From: Streptomyces sp. NBC_01428
Lineage (GTDB): Bacteria; Actinomycetota; Actinomycetes; Streptomycetales; Streptomycetaceae
DNA length: 64,000 nucleotides
Direction of reading: 5' to 3'
Assembly: GCF_036231965.1 (NCBI RefSeq)
Contig: NZ_CP109499.1
Coordinates: 2,976,001-3,040,000, forward strand
Shown: positions 26,130 to 33,006 of the stretch, piece after piece
Layout: every line of letters starts with the position of its first letter
Numbering within the stretch: the first letter of the stretch is position 1
Program-made: the position numbers and the translations under genes
The notes under the pieces: generated by a model
What the model was told of the DNA's origin: nothing
The model's input: the letters and a program-made list of their open reading frames with translations, nothing else
Database searches by the model: none

Positions 26130-26324
26130 TCAGTGCCAGCTGTGCGGGGCGCGGAAGCCGCCCTCGCGCTCCAGGCGGCGCCAGCCGGCCCGCGGGCGGG
26201 CACGGTGGGCCGGAGCGGCATCGGTGGGAGCGGCGGCGGCACGGGCCAGCAGGATCGCCGTGATGGCGGCGACCTCCTCGGGCTCGGCGTGGCCCTTCTC
26301 GACGCGGATGTCAGGGGTGCTCAT
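26130..26324 (-). CDS. accE: Acyl-CoA carboxylase epsilon subunit
   Basis: A 64-residue protein (MSTPDIRVEKGHAEPEEVAA; ARPRAGWRRLEREGGFRAPH near the end) with the layout of the small AccE/PccE epsilon subunits that bind between alpha and beta subunits of actinobacterial acyl-CoA carboxylases and raise activity. The VEKGHAEPEEVAAITAIL start and the C-terminal W-R-x-x-x-R segment are family features. It is 57 bases downstream of accB and surely co-transcribed. Confidence 0.88.
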   Translation of the reverse strand: MSTPDIRVEKGHAEPEEVAAITAILLARAAAAPTDAAPAHRARPRAGWRRLEREGGFRAPHSWH

Positions 26325-26381
26325 AGGTCTCAGTCTCCATGAGAGAGGTTTCCGCGGCGGTACCGCGGAGGATCCGCAGGG

Positions 26382-27989
26382 TTACTGCGGGGGGTTGCCG
26401 TGCTTGCGGGAGGGCAGGTCCGCGTGCTTGGTGTGGAGCATCGCGAGCGACTTGATCAGGACCTCGCGCGTCTCGGCGGGGTCGATCACGTCGTCGACCA
26501 GACCGCGCTCGGCGGCGTAGTAGGGGTGCATCAGCTCGGCCTTGTACTCCTTGACCATGCGGACGCGCATGGCCTCGGGGTCGGCGGCCTCGGCGATCTG
26601 GCGGCGGAAGATGACGTTGGCGGCGCCCTCGGCGCCCATCACGGCGATCTCGTTCGTGGGCCAGGCATAGGTGAGGTCGGCCCCGATGGACTGGCTGTCC
26701 ATGACGATGTAGGCGCCTCCGTACGCCTTGCGCAGGATCAGGGAGATCCGCGGCACCGTCGCGTTGCAGTACGCGTACAGCAGCTTCGCGCCGTGCCGGA
26801 TGATCCCGCCGTGCTCCTGGTCGACGCCCGGAAGGAATCCCGGGACATCCAGCAACGTGATGATCGGGATATTGAAAGCGTCACACATCTGAACAAAGCG
26901 TGCAGCTTTTTCGGAGGCCTCGATGTCGAGGACACCCGCGAGGCTCTGCGGCTGGTTGGCCACGATGCCGACGACCTGGCCGTCGAGACGGGCCAGCGCG
27001 CAGATGATGTTGCGGGCCCAGCGCTCGTGGACCTCCAGGTAGTCGCCGTCGTCGACGAGCTCCTCGATGACCTTGGTCATGTCGTACGGACGGTTGCCGT
27101 CGGCCGGGACCAGGTCCAGCAGCACCTCGCTGCGGCGGTCGGACGGGTCGTCCGAGTCGGCGCGCGGCGGGTTCTCGCGGTTGTTCTGCGGGAGCATCGA
27201 CAGGAGGTAGCGCACCTCGGCGATGCAGGTCTCCTCGTCGTCGTACGCGAAGTGGCAGACGCCGCTGGTCTCCGCGTGGACGTCGGCGCCGCCCAGGCCG
27301 TTCTGGGTGATCTCCTCGCCCGTCACCGCCTTGACCACGTCCGGGCCGGTGATGAACATCTGCGAGGTCTCGCGGACCATGAAGACGAAGTCCGTCAGGG
27401 CGGGGCTGTAGGCCGCGCCGCCCGCGCACGGGCCGAGCATCACCGAGATCTGCGGGATGACACCGGAGGCCTTGGTGTTGCGCTGGAAGATGCCGCCGTA
27501 GCCGGCGAGCGCGGAGACGCCCTCCTGGATACGGGCGCCGGCGCCGTCGTTCAGGGAGACCAGCGGCGCACCGGCCGCGATGGCCATGTCCATGATCTTG
27601 TGGATCTTCGTGGCGTGCGCCTCGCCGAGCGCGCCGCCGAAGATGCGGAAGTCGTGGGCGTAGACGAAGACCGTGCGGCCCTCGACCGTGCCCCAGCCGG
27701 TGATGACACCGTCGGTGTACGGCTTCTTCGCCTCCAGGCCGAATCCGGTCGCCCGGTGCCGGCGCAGCTGCTCGACCTCCTGGAACGAGCCCGCGTCCAG
27801 CAGCAGCTCGATGCGCTCCCGGGCGGTCAGCTTGCCCTTGGCGTGCTGTGCCTCGGTCGCCTTCTCGCTGGGTCCGCGCAGAGCCTCGGCACGGATCGCG
27901 TGCAGCTCCGCCACACGCCCGCGCGCGTCCGTCGGTTCACCTGTGGAGCTCGTGGAGCCTGCGGAGCCGGCCTCGTCCAAAACGGTCAT
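26382..27989 (-). CDS. accB: Acyl-CoA carboxylase beta subunit (carboxyltransferase)
   Basis: Transfers carboxyl from biotin to acetyl-CoA or propionyl-CoA, supplying malonyl-CoA and methylmalonyl-CoA for fatty acids and polyketides. 535 residues with two crotonase-like halves; the N-half oxyanion Gly pair is in GPCAGGAAYSPAL and the C-half pair in RKAYGGAYIVMDSQSIGAD. The residue after GGAY is Ile, where propionyl-specific PccB has Asp, so this is the AccB type able to take acetyl-CoA. The ATG at 27989 (MTVLDEAGSAG) is preferred over longer open-frame starts, which lack typical coding bias. The alpha biotin-carrier subunit is not in the window. Confidence 0.93.
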   Translation of the reverse strand: MTVLDEAGSAGSTSSTGEPTDARGRVAELHAIRAEALRGPSEKATEAQHAKGKLTARERIELLLDAGSFQEVEQLRRHRATGFGLEAKKPYTDGVITGWGTVEGRTVFVYAHDFRIFGGALGEAHATKIHKIMDMAIAAGAPLVSLNDGAGARIQEGVSALAGYGGIFQRNTKASGVIPQISVMLGPCAGGAAYSPALTDFVFMVRETSQMFITGPDVVKAVTGEEITQNGLGGADVHAETSGVCHFAYDDEETCIAEVRYLLSMLPQNNRENPPRADSDDPSDRRSEVLLDLVPADGNRPYDMTKVIEELVDDGDYLEVHERWARNIICALARLDGQVVGIVANQPQSLAGVLDIEASEKAARFVQMCDAFNIPIITLLDVPGFLPGVDQEHGGIIRHGAKLLYAYCNATVPRISLILRKAYGGAYIVMDSQSIGADLTYAWPTNEIAVMGAEGAANVIFRRQIAEAADPEAMRVRMVKEYKAELMHPYYAAERGLVDDVIDPAETREVLIKSLAMLHTKHADLPSRKHGNPPQ

Positions 27990-28192
27990 GTAGTGACCAT
28001 ACGAAGTCCACCAAGGAAAGGGGCCCGTCGACTCTGCACAGTCTCCGGCCCGTTTTCCTGGTAACCCTGAACAGAACCACCACCTCATGCAGGCAATCGG
28101 ACTGCTCAGGGGGGCATCTGCTTGTAGGGGTCGAACAAAGGCTTCCGCTGAGAGCCACCTCACATTCATGAGGAGCACATGCCACCTCCGGA

Positions 28193-28226
28193 GTGACGCG
28201 GACCCCCGGACGGCGGTCCGCGTCAC
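28193..28226 (-). terminator. Terminator after the secreted 165-aa gene
   Basis: Perfect 12-bp arms GTGACGCGGACC and GGTCCGCGTCAC with a 10-base loop, 14 bases beyond the stop. Confidence 0.7.
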
Positions 28227-28239
28227 CTCGCGCGAGGGC

Positions 28240-28737
28240 TCAGCAGCCGCCACAGTTGTAGTAGAGGACGTCCCAGTGGTTGCCCTCGTCGGCGTAGATG
28301 TTGCCGGAGCCGGACTGGTACTGCGGGGCGCCGTCACCGCGCAGCCCTATGTAGGTGAACGTGTTCTTGATGTAGCCGGTGACGCAGGTGTTCTTGCCGT
28401 AGTCGAGCTTGTAGCCGTTCCAGTGCGAGTAGGTGCCGCTCGCGTGGCCGGTCTCGGTGCCGCCGGTGATGTTGAGCGCGCAGCCGCTCGCCCCCTTGAG
28501 GGTCTGAGCACCCTGCGCACTGGCCAGGTTCAGCTGGTCGAAGGACGTACAGGTGGAGTTGTTGCGGTCGGAGCAGCCGCCGGAGGAGGACCAGGTGATA
28601 CCGACCTGGCGGAACATCGAGGTCGCGGTGGCGTGGCTGATCTTGGTGGCGGCGAAGGCGTCGGTCGAGGTGCCGAGGACGGCGACACCGGGGGCGACGA
28701 CGAGCGCGAGAGCGGTCAGCGCGGACCTGAGTTTCAT
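28240..28737 (-). CDS. Small secreted protein with peptidase M15-like motifs
   Basis: 165 residues with a clear Sec signal peptide (MKLRSALTALALVVAPGVAV, cleavage near AFA-ATK at about residue 30). The mature part is about 135 residues with eight or so cysteines (for example GGCSDRNNSTCTSF, SGCALNI, NTCVTG and the C-terminal YNCGGC), consistent with disulfide bonding outside the cell. It contains SHWNGYKLD, which resembles the SxHxxGxAxD zinc motif of M15 D-Ala-D-Ala peptidases, and EGNHWDVLYY in place of the second ExxHxx motif. A cell-wall-related role is inferred, not shown. ATG at 28737 with AGGAAAGG upstream. Strong single terminator follows, so it is monocistronic. Confidence 0.75.
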   Translation of the reverse strand: MKLRSALTALALVVAPGVAVLGTSTDAFAATKISHATATSMFRQVGITWSSSGGCSDRNNSTCTSFDQLNLASAQGAQTLKGASGCALNITGGTETGHASGTYSHWNGYKLDYGKNTCVTGYIKNTFTYIGLRGDGAPQYQSGSGNIYADEGNHWDVLYYNCGGC

Positions 28738-28955
28738 AGGGGGGACCTTTCCTGCGGGGGACCGTCGGCGGCCGTACGGCGTACGGCCGTGCTTCCTGTG
28801 GGGCGGCTGTGCAGGGGGTGCACGCAGATGGTGCCCGAGTTCTACGCGCGTTCGCCAGAGGGTGGTGGGAGATGACATAACGTGACGCCGCAGACACATT
28901 ACGGATGATGTTGAAACTTGAACGGAATAGGTCTACGGTTCCCCCTGTTGACCTC

Positions 28956-28969
28956 GTTGAAGATTCAAC
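28956..28969. promoter_or_regulatory. Palindrome upstream of the YceI gene
   Basis: GTTGAA GA TTCAAC, perfect 6-base arms, 57 bases before the YceI start, with a second TTGAAACTTGAA direct repeat at 28911-28922. The TTGAA...TTCAA form is typical of MarR-type operators. A TTGACC at 28948 just upstream could be a -35 box. Confidence 0.5.
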
Positions 28970-29025
28970 AGACCAACGCTACGGCTCCGACCCGAACCGT
29001 GGCCCGTCCCCTCAAGGAGCACGTC

Positions 29026-29643
29026 ATGGGTATCTTCGGCCGCAAGTCCACCGACGCCGCCGAGTCGCCGGCCTCCGCCACGACTCCCGTCAGCCCGGAG
29101 CTCTCCGCGCTGACCGGCGACTACACGATCGACCCGGCGCACTCGACGATCGGCTTCGTCGCGCGCCACGCGATGGTCACCAACGTCAAGGGCTCGTTCA
29201 AGGACTTCGAGGGCAGCCTGCACCTGGACGGCGGCGACCCGGCCAAGTCCACGGCCACCCTCGACATCAAGATGGCGAGCATCGACACCGGTTCCGCGGA
29301 CCGCGACGGTCACCTGAAGAGCGCCGACTTCTTCAAGATCGACGAGTTCCCGACGATGACCTTCCGTTCCACCAGGGCCGAGGCCCTCGGCGGCGACGAC
29401 TACCGCATCACCGGTGACCTGGAGATCCTCGGCACCACCAAGGAGATCAGCATCGACCTGGAGTTCAACGGCGCCGCGAAGGACCCCTTCGGCAACGAGC
29501 GCGTGGGCTTCGAGGGCAAGGCCGAGATCCTGCGCTCCGAGTGGGGCATCACCTGGAACGCGGCCCTGGAGACCGGTGGCGTCCTCGTCTCCGACAAGAT
29601 CAAGCTGAACTTCGACATCTCGGCGATCCGCAACGCCGACTGA
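29026..29643 (+). CDS. YceI-family (lipocalin-like) protein
   Basis: A 205-residue YceI-domain protein; the family folds as a beta barrel that binds polyisoprenoid or other long amphiphiles. Core motifs: GDYTIDPAHSTIGFVARHAM near residue 35, SADRDGHLKSADFFKIDEFP near 95, and VSDKIKLNFDISAIRNAD at the end. The first 30 residues (MGIFGRKSTDAAESPASATT) are polar, with no signal peptide, so unlike E. coli YceI it is cytoplasmic. ATG at 29026 with AAGGAG at 29013. The upstream palindrome suggests single-gene control. Confidence 0.9.
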   Translation: MGIFGRKSTDAAESPASATTPVSPELSALTGDYTIDPAHSTIGFVARHAMVTNVKGSFKDFEGSLHLDGGDPAKSTATLDIKMASIDTGSADRDGHLKSADFFKIDEFPTMTFRSTRAEALGGDDYRITGDLEILGTTKEISIDLEFNGAAKDPFGNERVGFEGKAEILRSEWGITWNAALETGGVLVSDKIKLNFDISAIRNAD

Positions 29644-29713
29644 ACGACCGGCTCCCGCCGGTGACCAGCCGGCCGGGCAGTCCGTTCACGCGGTACCCGA
29701 GCGCGCCCGTCCC

Positions 29714-29740
29714 CCCGTCCCTCCGTGGACGAGGGACGGG
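29714..29740. terminator. Terminator between YceI and YdeI-like genes
   Basis: 10-bp arms CCCGTCCCTC and GAGGGACGGG, 7-base loop, between two convergent genes. Confidence 0.7.
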
Positions 29741-29764
29741 CGCTCCGGCGTTCGGGGGCCGCTC

Positions 29765-30355
29765 TCACTTCGGCCGCCGGCCCGCCTCCAGTTCGGCGAT
29801 CACGGCCCGCAGACGGGCCTCCCGGGTCTCCGGGCTCCGTGCCCGCAGCAAGCCCACCACGGCCCGGTACCGGTCGGTCCGGCCCAGCCCGTCGAAGAAG
29901 CTCAGGGCGCGCGGGTGCTCCGCCAGCGCCGCGGCCAGGTCGTCGGGGACCGTGGCCTCCTTCTGCGAGGCATAGGCGGCCGCCCACCGGCCGTCCGCCC
30001 GGGCGGCCGCGACCTCCGCGTGGCCCGCGGGCCGCATCCGTCCCGCCGCGGTGAGTTCCTCGACGCGCCGCACGTTCACCGCCGACCACATGCTGCCGGG
30101 CCGGCGCGGGGTGATCCGCTGGAGGAACCACGCGTCGTCGTACCCCTTGCGGTGGCCCGTGATCCAGCCGTGGCACAGCGCCACGTCGTTGACGTCCGCG
30201 GCGCCGACGGAGACGAGCCCGGTCCCCTTCTTCGCGACCTTCACCCAGACACCGGCGCCGAGCCCGGCGTGGGCGGTGAGCCACGCGTCCATCGCCGCCA
30301 CGTCCGCGAAGGTCTCGACGCCTGCCGTGTCCTCGGTCCCGCCGGAATGGGCCAT
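29765..30355 (-). CDS. YdeI/OmpD-associated family protein
   Basis: A 196-residue cytoplasmic protein of the YdeI/OmpD-associated family. Seen: DAWLTAHAGLGAGVWVKVAK near residue 28, DVALCHGWITGHRKGYDDAW near 57, RITPRRPGSMWSAVNVRRVE near 80, and a C-terminal Arg/Glu-rich helix with TREARLRAVIAELEAGRRPK. Family members have been linked to bacteriocin or antimicrobial peptide tolerance in enterobacteria, but no activity is established for actinobacterial forms. ATG at 30355. Not in an operon. Confidence 0.85.
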   Translation of the reverse strand: MAHSGGTEDTAGVETFADVAAMDAWLTAHAGLGAGVWVKVAKKGTGLVSVGAADVNDVALCHGWITGHRKGYDDAWFLQRITPRRPGSMWSAVNVRRVEELTAAGRMRPAGHAEVAAARADGRWAAAYASQKEATVPDDLAAALAEHPRALSFFDGLGRTDRYRAVVGLLRARSPETREARLRAVIAELEAGRRPK

Positions 30356-30520
30356 GGGGGAACGCTAGCCCGCGGCACGCCGCCCGGTGACGCGTACGGC
30401 ACCGTCGACCGGCCCACCGGGACGCCGGGTCGCCCGCGCGCCGCGGCTCGGTGTCCTTACGTCCGCGGGTCCAGGGATTAACCCGATGCGCCCTGCCCCC
30501 GCGGTCGTTAGCCTCCGGGT

Positions 30521-31012
30521 ATGAGCTGGCTTCCCCCTGATTTCGTCCACCCGTCGCGCGTCGAGGTGCCCGGCGGGTGCCATCTGCGGCCCATCACCGG
30601 GGGCGACGCCGCCGTCGACTACCCGACCGTCATGGGGTCGCGCGAGCGGCTCTGGTCGATCTTCGGGGAGGCGTGGGGCTGGCCCGCCGCGACCATGACG
30701 TACGACGCGAACCTGAAGGACCTGGAGCGGCACGAGCGGGAGATCGCCGCCCACGAGTCCTTCAACTACGTGCTGTTCGACGCCGCCGGGACGACCGAGT
30801 TCGGCTGCGTCTACATCGACCCGCCGGAGAAGGCGGGCGCCGACGCGGACATCTCCTGGTGGGTGGTGGACGACAGCGTCGGTACGGACCTGGAGCGGGA
30901 GCTGGACCTGCTCGTCCCGCGGTGGATCGCCGAGGCGTGGCCCTTCACCCGGCCCCGGTTCATCGGCCGGGACCTGTCCTGGAGCAAGTGGCTGGCGCTG
31001 CCGGACGCGTAG
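30521..31012 (+). CDS. GNAT-like N-acetyltransferase
   Basis: A 163-residue protein with the overall pattern of a GNAT fold: LRPITGGDAAVDYPTVMGSR near the N-terminus, a central beta strand pair FNYVLFDAAGTTEFGCVYID, then DISWWVVDD and a C-terminal helix. The acetyl-CoA-binding Q/RxxGxG/A motif is not clearly present, so catalytic activity is uncertain. ATG at 30521. Stands alone between a divergent YdeI gene and a convergent membrane protein gene. Confidence 0.7.
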   Translation: MSWLPPDFVHPSRVEVPGGCHLRPITGGDAAVDYPTVMGSRERLWSIFGEAWGWPAATMTYDANLKDLERHEREIAAHESFNYVLFDAAGTTEFGCVYIDPPEKAGADADISWWVVDDSVGTDLERELDLLVPRWIAEAWPFTRPRFIGRDLSWSKWLALPDA

Positions 31013-31068
31013 GGACCAACAGTCCCACCCGGCAGTCCCACCCGGCAGTCCCACCCGGCGGCGGGGCG

Positions 31069-32430
31069 TCAGAAGCCCCCGCCGAAGTCTCCTCCGCCAC
31101 CGAAGTCGCCGCCGCCCCCGCCGTCCCCGAATCCGCCCCCGCCGTCCCCGAATCCGCCTCCGAAGTCGCCCGAGTCGTAGTCGGCGCCGGAGACGTCGCC
31201 CCCGCCGAAGTCGCCGTAGCCGGAGCCGTAGTCGGCGGCGTAGGCGGGGCTCGCCATCCAGCTGCCGAGCACGGTGCCGACGAGCAGGCCGGGCAGCAGG
31301 CCGCCGCCGAAGTAGCCGCCCGCCCACGGGCCGTACGCCGGGCCGGCGTCCCAGTACGGACGGCGGCCGTGCTCCGTGTCCACCTCACGGACCGCCGGGT
31401 CGGTGCCGTCGGCCAGGCGTGCCCGGTCCGCGGCGCACACCGGGACCTCGCGCGCGGCGCCGCCGGCCGGAGTCCACCGGGCGTCGGCGACCGAGGGGCC
31501 GTGCCGGGGGTCGAAGAAGCAGGGGGCGCGGCGCTCGGGGACCGGCCGGCCCTCGCGGCGCGCGGCGAGCACCGCGAGCGAGAACCGGCCGTCCTCCAGC
31601 GCCTCGGTCACGGGTCGCACGTCCTCGGGGCGCCGGGCGGCCGCCATGGACGACTTCGCCTGTTCGTAGGCGTCGAGGGCGCGCTCGTAGTCCGCACGCA
31701 TGGTGTCGTCGGCGCCCGCCTCGGCGGGGTGGAAGTCGAGGCGGTCCAGCTCCTCGCCGAAGGCGGTGATGTCCTCGTCCACCACGACACGGAGCCGTTC
31801 GAGCGCCGCCCGCTGCTCCGCCTCCCGGCGCTGCCGCTTGCGCCGCACGACCGTGTAGGCGCCCGCACCACCGATCACGAGCACCGCGCCGACCGCGATC
31901 AGCGCGCCGGAGGAGACGCCTCCCCCGTCGTCACCGCCGCTCCAGCTCGTGGGCGCCGATCCCCGGATGTTGGCGAGCGCGCTGTCCGTGAAGTCGTTCA
32001 GCTGGGTGTTCGCGTCCCGCTCGCCCTGGACGCTCGTGACGAGGTTCCGCACGGCGTTGCCGGGCAGCACCGCGGCGTCGGCGCGGGCGTCGAAGCGGTC
32101 GCCGAGCCGGATCGCGTACAGGCCCGTGACGCCCGTGGAGGTGCGCAGGTTCCGGAACAGGTCCTGGGTCGGGAAGCCGGCGGGGAGCACGGCGACGAGG
32201 ACGGGCTTGTCCGCCTTCTCGATCTTCTCGGCGAGCGCGGACGCCTGCGCGGCGGACAGCTGGTCGGCGGCGGCCGGGTCCACGTAGACGGGACTCTCGC
32301 GCAGGGCGGCGGCGACGGTGGAGACGCTGGTGGCCGCGTGGGCTCCGGGCGCGAACGACAGCATGGCCAGGGCCGCGAGTGTCAGTGCGACCAACAGGCC
32401 CGGAATCCCTCGGGTGGGTGCGGCCCTCAT
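31069..32430 (-). CDS. Membrane-anchored protein with TPM-like extracellular domain
   Basis: 453 residues. Signal peptide at 1-33 (LLVALTLAALAMLSFAPGAHA). Residues 35-170 look like an extracellular alpha/beta TPM-type domain (VAAALRESPVYVDPAAADQL; KADKPVLVAVLPAGF). A membrane helix follows near 188-205 (GALIAVGAVLVIGGAGAYTV) and then a charged cytoplasmic region (RRKRQRREAEQRAALERLRV). A further hydrophobic stretch (GGYFGGGLLPGLLVGTVLGS) and a Gly/Asp/Phe repeat tail end the protein. ATG at 32430. Function unknown; TPM proteins in other organisms act in photosystem repair or phosphatase roles, which I do not transfer here. Confidence 0.7.
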   Translation of the reverse strand: MRAAPTRGIPGLLVALTLAALAMLSFAPGAHAATSVSTVAAALRESPVYVDPAAADQLSAAQASALAEKIEKADKPVLVAVLPAGFPTQDLFRNLRTSTGVTGLYAIRLGDRFDARADAAVLPGNAVRNLVTSVQGERDANTQLNDFTDSALANIRGSAPTSWSGGDDGGGVSSGALIAVGAVLVIGGAGAYTVVRRKRQRREAEQRAALERLRVVVDEDITAFGEELDRLDFHPAEAGADDTMRADYERALDAYEQAKSSMAAARRPEDVRPVTEALEDGRFSLAVLAARREGRPVPERRAPCFFDPRHGPSVADARWTPAGGAAREVPVCAADRARLADGTDPAVREVDTEHGRRPYWDAGPAYGPWAGGYFGGGLLPGLLVGTVLGSWMASPAYAADYGSGYGDFGGGDVSGADYDSGDFGGGFGDGGGGFGDGGGGGDFGGGGDFGGGF

Positions 32431-32693
32431 GTCTTCGAAGCTACCCGAAGCGGAGCAGAACCGGGCATCGGGGCCGTGGTCGCGGAGCCCTGCCGCCCTG
32501 ACGTCCGGACCGTGATGAAGCCCGTGCGACGGGCGCCGCGTGCCGGGCGCCGCCGGCCGTCGTCGGTCGCGCCCGCCGTTCGCGCCGCCCGCCGGCCGTC
32601 GAGTCGTCCGTCCCGCAACGATCCGGTTCCGCCCGGCGGAATTGTGGGCTCCGTCACAGCAGTGACTGGCATGCACCTGATGAGGTGACGCGC

Positions 32694-32936
32694 ATGGTCG
32701 GACTCATCCTTCGCGTGCTCCCGTTCTGGGTGCGCGAGCCGCTGCTCATCGTCGTCGGCGTCCCCTTCACCCTCGGGCTCTTCTACGCCGCGGCCCGGGA
32801 CCGGGCGCCGATCGGCGCTCTCCTCGGCCTCGTGGTCCTCGTGTTCACCGCGATCCGCATCCACACCGTGGTCAAGGCGCTGCGGGCCCGTAAGGCGGCC
32901 AGGCAGCTCGGGAGCGCGCCGGCGACCGCGCCGTGA
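32694..32936 (+). CDS. Small membrane protein, 80 aa
   Basis: An 80-residue protein with two hydrophobic helices (VREPLLIVVGVPFTLGLFYA and GALLGLVVLVFTAIRIHTVV) separated by an arginine-containing loop, and a basic C-terminal tail. I chose the ATG at 32694 because TGAGGTGA lies eight bases upstream; the GTG at 32685 is less well placed. Function unknown. Followed by a very strong hairpin. Confidence 0.7.
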   Translation: MVGLILRVLPFWVREPLLIVVGVPFTLGLFYAAARDRAPIGALLGLVVLVFTAIRIHTVVKALRARKAARQLGSAPATAP

Positions 32937-32954
32937 GGAGCCGGGACGGCGAAA

Positions 32955-32993
32955 GGCGCCGGCCGGGGCTGGTGTCCAGCCCCGGCCGGCGCC
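32955..32993. terminator. Bidirectional terminator between 80-aa gene and GH3 gene
   Basis: Perfect 18-bp arms GGCGCCGGCCGGGGCTGG and CCAGCCCCGGCCGGCGCC with loop TGT. Confidence 0.88.
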
Positions 32994-33006
32994 TTCACGC
33001 GTGGTG

